Below, in pieces: positions 5,048 through 11,358 of a DNA stretch of 12,518 nucleotides. The position numbers and the translations under genes are program-made. The notes beneath the pieces are model-generated. The model had not been told where the DNA came from and ran no database searches. It saw only the letters and a list, made by a program, of their open reading frames with translations. The DNA is from JAWLFY01 sp964462125 (GTDB taxonomy: Bacteria > Planctomycetota > Planctomycetia > Pirellulales > Pirellulaceae): the NCBI GenBank assembly GCA_964462125.1, contig CAYWXT010000169.1, positions 1 through 12,518 on the forward strand. Reading direction: 5' to 3'. Position 1 is the stretch's first letter; each line of letters opens with the position of its first letter.

Positions 5048-7096
5048 TCAATTGTCCAGGCTGATCTTGAACAGTTTGTCTTTGGTGCTGATGAAGATCG
5101 CGCCATTGGCGGTGACCGGCGTACTGTAGACGCTGGTCCCCATGTTGATCTCCTTGATCGGTTCGGAATTTTCTTTCCCGAGTTCGAAGATCGCCACGTC
5201 GCCATCTTCATCGCCGATGTAGACCTTGTCGTCGGCGATCAGCGCGCTGCCCCAACTTTGGGCGAACATGTCGTAGGTGAAGTGGACGAGCGGTTGGCCG
5301 TCCCCGGTCCCCCTGGCATCCAGGCAGTGCACCAGGCCTGAGAAATCGGCGACGTACAGCAGGTCATCCTTGATCGCCACGGTCGAGATCGTGCGGTGCA
5401 TCTCTTCTTCAAAGTCGATCTCACCGTCGCCGTTTCGGTCCTGCTGATGATAATGCCAGACCACGGCGGAGTTCGGATTGTCCACCGCTGCTTCGCCCTT
5501 TTCCGGCTCGACCGCTTGAATCCGCTTGTGAGCAATCGCAACCCGCTCTTCGCCTTCCACTCGGACCGCCAACTGTGGCGAGACGTCGCCCCGCTTGGTC
5601 GGGTCGATGCACCACAGATGCCCTTGCCCTTCGCCATGCTCGGGGTCCTGGCCAACACCGACGTACACCAGTTCGTTGTAGATCACCGGGGTCGCGATGA
5701 TGTTGTTCCGGGTTCCTTGCCCGCCGAGAACCCATTTGGTCTCCTTCGGGTTGGCATCGAACTTCCAGAGCAGTTCGGGCTCGCCATCTTGCCCTTCGTC
5801 GGCCCGGAAGCTGTAAACCCAGCCGTCCCCGCCGCAGAAGATCGCTTGGGGAACCCCTTCGATCTCGCCGACCGCCGGACTCGACCACTGGCCGTGCAAG
5901 ATGTTCCGCCCCGGTGACTGGTCGGTCCATAACACCTCACCGGTGTTTTTGTTCATGCAGATGAAGCTCGGTGCGTCGGGAGCGGGCAGGTTGATATGGG
6001 ATTCGTCCAGGCCGTTGCTGGTGTTGACGAACAACAGGTCTCCGTAGCTGGTCACGCTGCACGAGGCCATATTGTGTTGGCTGACGCCCATCTCCGGGCC
6101 CATCATGTCGTAGACCCAGATCGTATCGGCGTCACGCTTGTCGTGCACGCCGAGCGTTTTGAAGAAGCTCAGCCGGGAGCCGGACTGTTTGATCGTCAAC
6201 TCGCGATCGACGCCACCGAAATTGCCGGTCGCCTTCCAGAGCTCGTCCTCGGTAACGGTTTCAATCGTCGGGTCTCCTTCGGTCGGCTCGCCGGCCTCGG
6301 CCAGCAGATCGCGGGCGGCGGCGGTGAGCTTGCCCTCCCGAAGCGCTGCGAGTGTCGCTTCGTAAGCGTCCGCATCGGGGGCGTTCCTCATGTCGGCCAC
6401 GCGGGCCTCTTCCTCTTGTACCGGGCCGTTGTCTTCGCCGTCGTAAAACCCATCGGTGTTCAAACAGCGGACCTCGCCGCGGCTGGTCACGAACCACAGC
6501 CGATTCCCCTCGACCAGCGGTGCCGCGCAGATCCCCTGCAGCGGCCAGTCATGGACCCGGCCGGTGATCAGCTTTTCGCTGCTGTGTTGCCAGAGAAACT
6601 CGCCGGTCTCTTCGTCAAAGGCGATCAAGCAGCCCAAGTCGACATCGGAGGGATACCGCTTCAGATACCCGGCCCCGTTGTTGGTGCCGACGAAAACCTT
6701 GCCGCCAGAGACCACGGGGTTGCCATAGGTTTGGCTTCCCAGGTCAGCGTACCAGCGGACGTTCTCAGCGGTGCTGTCGTCCCATTCTCCGGTCCGCCGA
6801 TCGAACTTGCCGATGTCCCAGCTATCGGGAAGCCCATCGACATTCGGGGTGTTGTTGCGAAGCCGGGTGCCGCCCCACTGGGGCCAATCGGCACCGGCGG
6901 CGATCACCTCTTCCGGTGCCGCATCCGGCTCCACGCTGGCGGCGGTCAACTGTTCCGAGACCGGTTCCGCTTCGGCGGTCACTCCAAGGGCACCAACGCC
7001 GGGTGGATTGCATCCGCTGAGAGTGGCGGTCGCGAGGCTGCCCAACAGCAACGCGCCGCAAAGAAAGGTCCAAGCGGAGAGTTCTTGATTTTGCAT
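5048..7096 (-). CDS. PQQ-like beta-propeller lipoprotein with embedded EF-hand loop
   Basis: An exported protein of 682 residues. The N-terminus is a lipoprotein signal peptide (FLCGALLLGSLATATLSGC) with lipobox Leu26-Ser-Gly-Cys29. WPQWGG at 71-76 opens the propeller typical of planctomycetal PQQ-like proteins. Blade motifs include IAFDEETGEFLW (158-169) and ICMNKNTGEVLW (379-390), ending in VYIGDEDGDVAIFEL. A helical, Glu/Ala-rich insertion lies at about 225-290. Residues 553-564, DRNGDGEIDFEE, match the 12-residue EF-hand calcium loop exactly, but sit between predicted strands without normal flanking helices. The ATG at 7096 was chosen because the signal peptide starts there; no Shine-Dalgarno is seen, since the leader is pyrimidine-rich (CTTCCTTCT). 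BamB-like propellers act as scaffolds, whereas true PQQ dehydrogenases have extra catalytic residues I cannot identify. The function is unknown, probably envelope protein binding. Confidence 0.9.
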   Translation of the reverse strand: MQNQELSAWTFLCGALLLGSLATATLSGCNPPGVGALGVTAEAEPVSEQLTAASVEPDAAPEEVIAAGADWPQWGGTRLRNNTPNVDGLPDSWDIGKFDRRTGEWDDSTAENVRWYADLGSQTYGNPVVSGGKVFVGTNNGAGYLKRYPSDVDLGCLIAFDEETGEFLWQHSSEKLITGRVHDWPLQGICAAPLVEGNRLWFVTSRGEVRCLNTDGFYDGEDNGPVQEEEARVADMRNAPDADAYEATLAALREGKLTAAARDLLAEAGEPTEGDPTIETVTEDELWKATGNFGGVDRELTIKQSGSRLSFFKTLGVHDKRDADTIWVYDMMGPEMGVSQHNMASCSVTSYGDLLFVNTSNGLDESHINLPAPDAPSFICMNKNTGEVLWTDQSPGRNILHGQWSSPAVGEIEGVPQAIFCGGDGWVYSFRADEGQDGEPELLWKFDANPKETKWVLGGQGTRNNIIATPVIYNELVYVGVGQDPEHGEGQGHLWCIDPTKRGDVSPQLAVRVEGEERVAIAHKRIQAVEPEKGEAAVDNPNSAVVWHYHQQDRNGDGEIDFEEEMHRTISTVAIKDDLLYVADFSGLVHCLDARGTGDGQPLVHFTYDMFAQSWGSALIADDKVYIGDEDGDVAIFELGKENSEPIKEINMGTSVYSTPVTANGAIFISTKDKLFKISLDN

Positions 7097-7170
7097 AGAA
7101 GGAAGATTTGGCTGCGGGGAAATGAGTGTCGGTGGTTTTGGGTTTCGTTGACACGGAGCTGGAGGTCGGC

Positions 7171-9456
7171 CTACGGCTCGTCTTGGTTGGCAACGACCTC
7201 GATGTTGTCGATGTAGATCTCGGCTACCTTGGCGTTTCCGAAGAGCCCGGGGCTCGCGTTTAAAACGGGTGACTCGTCGGTCGCGGTGATCGTCCACTCC
7301 TCCGGCTCGGGGGTTCCTTGTGGCCACACCTTGCCGCGAAGGATTGCCACCGGGGCGTTCTCTTCGCTCTCGATGTCGGCTCGGAGCTTCATTCGGTACC
7401 AGGTGTCTTCCTTCCAGGGAAACGGGACCGTCTCGGCCATTCGCAGCTGAGCGGACCAGGTCCGGATCTGTAGTTCTTGGCTCTCTCCCATCAGGTCGAG
7501 CACATATCCGTGATTGGTGATCCCGATATCGGGGAGCTGCTGGCTCATGCGGGCTCCCCGCACGTCAGCGCTAATCGTGTAATCGGAGAGGTCGCTGGGG
7601 CCCATCCAAGCCGAACTCCGGGCCCCTTTGGGGATCGTCGTGATCTTGACCAAGGCGGGGGAGCCATCGATCTCACGGATCACATGCCGATACCGGGCAC
7701 CAACCCAGGAGACTGGGGCGTCGCTGGATTCGTCAAAGGTGAACTTCCAAGGGAGTGGCGGGATGACCCGGGCGCGAGCGGTCCCGGCTGCCTCGCCGAC
7801 ACGAGCGGTAACATACGCTGCGGTGTGCTCGGCATCCGGGGCAGCGGTGAAGGTGTTGCCGCTGATCGACCCCGCCCCTTCGACCTCCCAGGTCACTTGG
7901 TCTGGATCGGGGAGCCGTTGTCCAAGGGCATTATACACACGGGTGGTCAATTCCACCGACTCGCCCGGCTCCAAAAGCAGTTCGCAAGGAACGACCTGGA
8001 CTTGCGTGACGGCCGAGTTCTCCTCCACCGGCAACTCCTCGCCCATCGCGTCGGTGATCGAGACGGCCTCCTGTTCGCCCTCGCCGGTCCCGACGCAGTA
8101 CATCGCGGAGGTGCTGGGGAAATAAAGCCGGCCGTCGGCGACGATTGGCGAAGCGGCGAACTGGGTGTTGCGGAGCCGGCCCCGCTGGAGCACCTCGAAG
8201 CCGTCCTCGGTCGGTTCGAGCACCGCCCAGGGACCATTTTCGGTCAACACATAGATATTGCTATCGGCGTACAACAGGGACCCTCGTTGGCGGTTGCCGG
8301 CGAAGCCCTGCCGCTCGACGAGCAGCTCTCCGGTGTCCGCGTCAATGACCCACATCTTGCAGCGGTCATCGAGGACGTAGAGTCGATTGTCGACCAGGAC
8401 CGGTTCGCTGTAGCCGACCATCAGTTCCTCATGGCGCCACAATTCCTCGACCTCGGTCTCCTCGCCGGTGCCGCTGATTTGCAGGGCCACCATCGCCCCC
8501 ATCGAATTGTTGTCAACGTTCTCTTCGCTGTGGCCGGCGAAGACGCGGTCGCCCACGACCAGCGGCGTCAGGTAGATCCCCCGCCGAGAGAGGTCGAAAT
8601 GCCAGAGCGGTTTGCCGGTCCGCGGCTGAAATCCCCAGATCGCCCCGTCGCCGGCTCCCATGATCAGTTGCCGCTGGCCGTCGATCGTGACCAGGCTCGG
8701 TGCCGAATAGGTGGTGTCGTGGGGCAGGTCGCGGGTGCCGTTGAACCAGACGATCTCGCCGGTCTCTTTGTCCATTCCGATCAAGCGATGGTTGGGCCGA
8801 GCCCGCTCGCCCCAATTGATGATGATGCCACTGATGATCACCAAATCTTCATGCACGATCGGGAAGTTCGTCCGCCCTCCGTAGGTGCTGAGCATGCCAA
8901 ACTCTTCGTGCAGCGGCCGGCTCCAAACCGTCTCCCCGGTCTCGCCGTCGATGCACGAGAAAAGATCGCAGGCGCCCAGGGCGTAGACGTAGCCGGTCTC
9001 GGGGTCGCCGACGACGCTGCTCCAGCCGATGCGCTCGGCCGGGACGTCCGACATCCAGACGTTGTAACGGTTCTCCCACAGCGTCTCGCCGGTCGCGGCA
9101 TCGAGACAGACCACCTTTTCGCCTTCGCGGGGCGTGCCCGGTTCGGCCCGCTGGACCGTGTACAGGCGTCCGTTCATCACGATTGGCGTCGAGGGACCCC
9201 CGATGTCCTCCCGTGACCAAAGCAGGTTGCTCCCCTCCCCGCCTCGCGGGTCCCAGTCCTCCGGCAGGCCGCTGGCGGAGGCTGTGCCGTCAAATTGAGG
9301 ACCCCGCCAATAGGGCCAATCGGCAGACTGGGCCGACGCGATTCCGGCCAGGATCCCGGCAACGGAGAGTGTCGCCAAGACTCGCCCGAGCGAGCCCAGG
9401 GCGCCGGCAAGACGATTCAAAGAGGGGGTCGAATGGGTCACCATGGATGTGCTCAT
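7171..9456 (-). CDS. Secreted PQQ-like beta-propeller protein with Ig-like and jelly-roll C-terminal domains
   Basis: An exported 761-residue protein. A signal peptide with hydrophobic core LATLSVAGILAGIASA probably ends after Ala42; no lipobox is seen. WPYWRGPQFDG (47-57) opens the propeller, with blade motifs VCLDAATGETLW, SCIDGETGETVW, IGMDKETGEIVW, WGFQPRTGKPLW and WVIDADTGELLV between residues 115 and 380, ending near 455. Residues about 480-565 look like a bacterial Ig-like (BIG2-type) domain (VELTTRVYNALGQRLPD, VTWEVEGAGSISGNTFTA). Residues 570-755 look like a concanavalin/jelly-roll domain of the family 16 / LamG type (DYTISADVRG, WYRMKLRADI, IYIDNIEV). The ATG at 9456 is preferred over an upstream TTG; no Shine-Dalgarno is evident. 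It starts 13 bp after the cupin and ends 74 bp before the lipoprotein propeller. Carbohydrate or surface binding is plausible but unproven. Confidence 0.92.
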   Translation of the reverse strand: MSTSMVTHSTPSLNRLAGALGSLGRVLATLSVAGILAGIASAQSADWPYWRGPQFDGTASASGLPEDWDPRGGEGSNLLWSREDIGGPSTPIVMNGRLYTVQRAEPGTPREGEKVVCLDAATGETLWENRYNVWMSDVPAERIGWSSVVGDPETGYVYALGACDLFSCIDGETGETVWSRPLHEEFGMLSTYGGRTNFPIVHEDLVIISGIIINWGERARPNHRLIGMDKETGEIVWFNGTRDLPHDTTYSAPSLVTIDGQRQLIMGAGDGAIWGFQPRTGKPLWHFDLSRRGIYLTPLVVGDRVFAGHSEENVDNNSMGAMVALQISGTGEETEVEELWRHEELMVGYSEPVLVDNRLYVLDDRCKMWVIDADTGELLVERQGFAGNRQRGSLLYADSNIYVLTENGPWAVLEPTEDGFEVLQRGRLRNTQFAASPIVADGRLYFPSTSAMYCVGTGEGEQEAVSITDAMGEELPVEENSAVTQVQVVPCELLLEPGESVELTTRVYNALGQRLPDPDQVTWEVEGAGSISGNTFTAAPDAEHTAAYVTARVGEAAGTARARVIPPLPWKFTFDESSDAPVSWVGARYRHVIREIDGSPALVKITTIPKGARSSAWMGPSDLSDYTISADVRGARMSQQLPDIGITNHGYVLDLMGESQELQIRTWSAQLRMAETVPFPWKEDTWYRMKLRADIESEENAPVAILRGKVWPQGTPEPEEWTITATDESPVLNASPGLFGNAKVAEIYIDNIEVVANQDEP

Positions 9457-9469
9457 CGGGGGGGCAACT

Positions 9470-9820
9470 TCAGTCAAAATGTTCGTCGTCGGGATCAAAG
9501 TTCGGGGTACAGATGATCAAAACCGTCATTTGTCCGCAGGCGCGATGACGAACGCCCGGCGGAATCAAGATGGACATCTGGGGATGCACCGCGTGTCGCT
9601 TCCCATCGAGCTCGATCGCCGCCCCGGGTTCGCACGTCAAGACCACGTAGACCTCAGTGTGCTCCCGGTGGTAGTGGCAGAGAGCATCGCGCGAAATCTC
9701 CGTCAGGTGAACCGTGCCGGGGAACTCAGGGCGGTCGGCCAGCGCGCGGCGAGCCAATCCGCAAGGGCACTCAACCGCCGGAAGGCTGGGGAGATCAACC
9801 AATTCGGCCGCGTGGGTCAT
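9470..9820 (-). CDS. Small single-domain cupin
   Basis: A 116-residue soluble cupin. Motif 1 appears as CHYHREHTEVYVVLTCEPG, with metal ligands His49, His51 and Glu56; motif 2 as ILIPPGVRHRA, with His92 as fourth ligand. A metal-binding site is therefore expected. Conserved small cupins of this type include sugar or amino-acid binding and dioxygenase-like proteins; the sequence alone does not choose among them. Start is ATG at 9820, without a good Shine-Dalgarno; a 7-bp inverted repeat lies just upstream in the leader. It is the first gene of the long minus-strand run and lies 13 bp before the secreted propeller gene, so it is probably co-transcribed with it. It might regulate or modify a ligand handled by the exported proteins, but that is speculation. 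Confidence 0.9.
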   Translation of the reverse strand: MTHAAELVDLPSLPAVECPCGLARRALADRPEFPGTVHLTEISRDALCHYHREHTEVYVVLTCEPGAAIELDGKRHAVHPQMSILIPPGVRHRACGQMTVLIICTPNFDPDDEHFD

Positions 9821-9823
9821 TCA

Positions 9824-9858
9824 GGAATTCGTCGCGGGAGGGGGAAGGGATGAATTCC
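9824..9858 (-). repeat. Inverted repeat in the cupin leader
   Basis: GGAATTC and GAATTCC form 7-bp arms around a 21-base C/T-rich loop (minus-strand sense), ending three bases before the cupin ATG. In the mRNA it could form a hairpin directly at the start codon. Confidence 0.4.
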
Positions 9859-9931
9859 AGCATGAGGAAAGCAGGTCGCTGGAGTTCGGTTCGGGAAGGG
9901 ACGTGGCAGGGGTGAAGCGCTCCGTTGGTAG

Positions 9932-9960
9932 TTTATACCGATCGTCGAATGTTTTCCACG
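9932..9960 (-). promoter_or_regulatory. Weak candidate promoter for the cupin-propeller run
   Basis: On the minus strand TATAAA (9932-9937) matches the -10 consensus at five of six positions. Seventeen bases upstream is CGTGGA (9955-9960), a poor -35. The overlapping GGAAAAC at 9951-9957 hints at an ECF-type -35, but then the spacer is too short. It would give a leader of about 105 bases. Confidence 0.25.
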
Positions 9961-10155
9961 CGCCGATTCGGCAGATCACGTTTGACTCCGAAAATAAGGG
10001 GGAATCGCCCAGGCGTCAAACTTTAGCAAGCAGGGGAAAATGGGTTGGAAGATTGATCGCCACGGGGTGCGGGGCCGATACCGTTACTGTTTCGCCCGCT
10101 GGGAATCGGCCGCTCGTGGCTGCCGGGACCTGCGGGAGAGAGAGACCCAGAGGCG

Positions 10156-10172
10156 CTGACATCGGATGTCAG
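10156..10172. repeat. Perfect dyad CTGACAT-CGG-ATGTCAG
   Basis: Seven-base arms with a three-base centre form a perfect palindrome in the intergenic region, about 290 bases before the Cys-rich gene. Its size and symmetry suit an operator for a dimeric regulator or a small hairpin. Confidence 0.4.
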
Positions 10173-10221
10173 AGTCTTGTTGGTGGTCTGAATCGAGTTG
10201 CCGACGCAGCTTCGAGACCAG

Positions 10222-10245
10222 CCGACGCCTCCTCGGAGGCATCGG
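10222..10245. repeat. Long near-perfect palindrome
   Basis: CCGACGCCTCC, a two-base centre (TC), then GGAGGCATCGG: 11-base arms with a single mismatch. No T-run follows on either strand, so a terminator is unlikely. Cruciform or protein-binding site are alternatives. Confidence 0.4.
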
Positions 10246-10333
10246 TTGGAGCCAGGACGAGCAAGCTGAACGAAGTCCGCGGTCGAGGCGCTCGTGCCGC
10301 GCCGCACGTGCTTGTCGGTTGGTTTAGGTGTGC

Positions 10334-10356
10334 TCGCCGGCGACTTCGTCCGGCGA
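10334..10356. repeat. GC-rich hairpin
   Basis: TCGCCGG and CCGGCGA form 7-bp arms around CGACTTCGT. It lies about 105 bases before the Cys-rich gene and may fall in its leader. No T-run is present. Confidence 0.35.
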
Positions 10357-10428
10357 CTGCACCTGGCGCCGCCTGGCCGAATTCGAATCGGTGTCGGATC
10401 CAGCTCCAGACCCTCAACGAAGTCAACC

Positions 10429-10440
10429 CGCGAATTCGCG
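10429..10440. repeat. 12-bp perfect palindrome CGCGAATTCGCG
   Basis: A perfect 12-base self-complementary site, 21 bases before the ATG of the Cys-rich gene and 4 bases before its ribosome binding site. Its position suits an operator or a leader structure affecting translation. Confidence 0.4.
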
Positions 10441-10444
10441 AGAT

Positions 10445-10450
10445 AGGGAG
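10445..10450 (+). promoter_or_regulatory. Ribosome binding site of the Cys-rich gene
   Basis: AGGGAG lies 11 bases before the ATG at 10462 and only two bases before an in-frame GTG at 10453. The spacing favours the ATG, which also begins the typical signal peptide MKRTLLTL. Confidence 0.45.
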
Positions 10451-10461
10451 ACGTGGCTCCA

Positions 10462-11214
10462 ATGAAGCGGACATTACTTACTTTGACCATGGTGCTGGCT
10501 AGCTCAGTCTGTAGCCAAACCTTTGGTTTCGATCTGTTGGATAGGATGTTGGGGATGCGGGGCTGCGGAAGCTCTGCGAGCTGCTGCGATGCGGTCGGCG
10601 ACGTTCCGTCGTACGATCCGGGTTGCGGCATCGAATCCCATGACGGCGCTTGTGGTTGTGACCCTTGCGCTGGGGCGGAACCGGCTTGCGGCTTGGAGGC
10701 AGCCGACTGTGGCTGCGCCGAACCGGCTTGTGGTTGTGAGGCGTCCGCTGGCCCTTATGGTCCAGCGGCGCCGGGTTGCGGCGTTGACGTCGTTTGCGAC
10801 AGCCCCTGTGGCGGCAAGCGGGGCGGGATCCTGAGCCGGCTGTTCTCGCACCACCGACGGGGCTCGTGCGACGCCGGGTGCGAGCCGGCTTGTGGCAGCG
10901 AAGTCGCCTGCGACCCTTGCGGCGCCGGGGGACCGGCTTGCGGCTGCGAAGATGTCGCCGGCTGCGACGGCCTCTGCGGCGGCAACAAGCGGCCGGGGCT
11001 GCTGTCCCGGCTGTTCGGGCACCTGCATCGCCCCTCGAGCCACTGCGACGGTGGCTGCGTGGGCTGTGACGGGTACGGGCCCGCGATCGCCCCGAGCGAC
11101 GATGACGCGGAGCCCGCGGCCGCACCGATGCCTCCGGCACCGGTGGCCGATCCGAGCGCCAACGTTTCGAGAAAGCGTCGCGTCATTCAGGCCAGCGCCG
11201 TCTATGTACGCTGA
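10462..11214 (+). CDS. Exported Cys/Gly-rich repeat protein
   Basis: A 250-residue protein of unknown function. Residues 1-22 (MKRTLLTLTMVLASSVCSQTFG) look like a Sec signal peptide. The region 35-202 holds 27 cysteines, mostly in CG, CxC and CxxC patterns, with few large hydrophobic residues. The unit [E/G]PACGxE occurs four times (about 74-79, 88-93, 141-147, 157-163). A longer unit occurs twice: GGKRGGILSRLFSHHR (117-132) and GGNKRPGLLSRLFGHLHR (173-190), with an N-terminal relative LLDRMLGMRG (25-34). The tail is acidic and Pro/Ala-rich, ending in the basic KRRVIQASAVYVR. A disulfide-cross-linked wall or surface protein, or a metal-binding protein, would fit; neither is shown. Planctomycetes are known for Cys-rich envelope proteins. 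It is a monocistronic gene with its own terminator. The ATG at 10462 was chosen over GTG at 10453. Confidence 0.85.
   Translation: MKRTLLTLTMVLASSVCSQTFGFDLLDRMLGMRGCGSSASCCDAVGDVPSYDPGCGIESHDGACGCDPCAGAEPACGLEAADCGCAEPACGCEASAGPYGPAAPGCGVDVVCDSPCGGKRGGILSRLFSHHRRGSCDAGCEPACGSEVACDPCGAGGPACGCEDVAGCDGLCGGNKRPGLLSRLFGHLHRPSSHCDGGCVGCDGYGPAIAPSDDDAEPAAAPMPPAPVADPSANVSRKRRVIQASAVYVR
10674..10950 (+). repeat. Short coding repeats ACCGGCTTG(C/T)GG in the Cys-rich gene
   Basis: CCGGCTTG followed by YGGY occurs at about 10680, 10723, 10885 and 10933, each encoding PACG. Near-identical codons in dispersed copies indicate growth by internal duplication rather than independent convergence. Confidence 0.6.
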
Positions 11215-11260
11215 AACAGTGCGTAACAGGACCTGCTGATCACCTTGCAGACGTGACGAC

Positions 11261-11300
11261 AAAACGACCCGATGGGGGAAACCCCGCCGGGTCGTTTTTT
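11261..11300 (+). terminator. Strong intrinsic terminator
   Basis: AAAACGACCCG (11261-11271) pairs perfectly with CGGGTCGTTTT (11288-11298), with an inner GGGG/CCCC pairing possible, and the right arm runs into six Ts. It lies 46 bases after the Cys-rich stop codon. The flanking A-run also lets it act on the minus strand, though no minus-strand gene ends here. Confidence 0.88.
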
Positions 11301-11321
11301 ATTGGGGCCCTGCGGTCACTC

Positions 11322-11351
11322 TTGACCCGCGGTTGGCCATTGGCCTATCTG
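11322..11351 (+). promoter_or_regulatory. Candidate promoter of lpxB
   Basis: TTGACC (11322-11327, five of six matches to the -35 consensus) is followed after 18 bases by TATCTG (11346-11351, weak -10). The ATG at 11359 is then only seven bases from the -10, so the transcript would have almost no leader. Its position directly after the terminator supports independent transcription of lpxB. Confidence 0.35.
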
Positions 11352-11358
11352 AACCGAC

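Larger units (their letters stand above)
9821..10461. other. 641-bp intergenic region between divergent genes, rich in inverted repeats
   Basis: No convincing gene lies here: open frames on either strand have no recognisable protein features and simply run through. It separates the minus-strand cupin and the plus-strand Cys-rich gene, so it should hold both promoters. It contains several perfect or near-perfect dyads: GGAATTC/GAATTCC (9824-9858), CTGACAT/ATGTCAG (10156-10172), an 11-bp arm pair (10222-10245), TCGCCGG/CCGGCGA (10334-10356) and CGCGAATTCGCG (10429-10440). No tRNA or CRISPR pattern was seen. Confidence 0.7.

Noticed and set aside
5996..7216. A 406-residue plus-strand open frame
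   Set aside because: Antisense shadow of the propeller lipoprotein with no motif of its own.
7477..9216. A 579-residue plus-strand open frame
   Set aside because: Antisense to the secreted propeller gene, whose signal peptide, blade motifs and domain order prove the minus strand; the plus-strand translation has no family features.
5048..9456. Quinoprotein alcohol dehydrogenases
   Set aside because: The repeats are PQQ-like propeller blades, but I see no cytochrome c motif or adjacent-Cys disulfide ring signature of true PQQ dehydrogenases; a binding or scaffold role is safer.
10222..10356. Intrinsic terminators in the intergenic region
   Set aside because: The hairpins lack a following T-run on either strand and no gene ends next to them.
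10023..10631. A 202-residue minus-strand frame across the intergenic region
   Set aside because: It overlaps the start of the Cys-rich gene in antisense, has no recognisable features, and its codon composition does not resemble the neighbouring genes.
10674..10990. CRISPR-like or tandem DNA array in the Cys-rich gene
   Set aside because: Repeats are short, irregularly spaced and in frame, encoding PACG units; there are no regular spacers.
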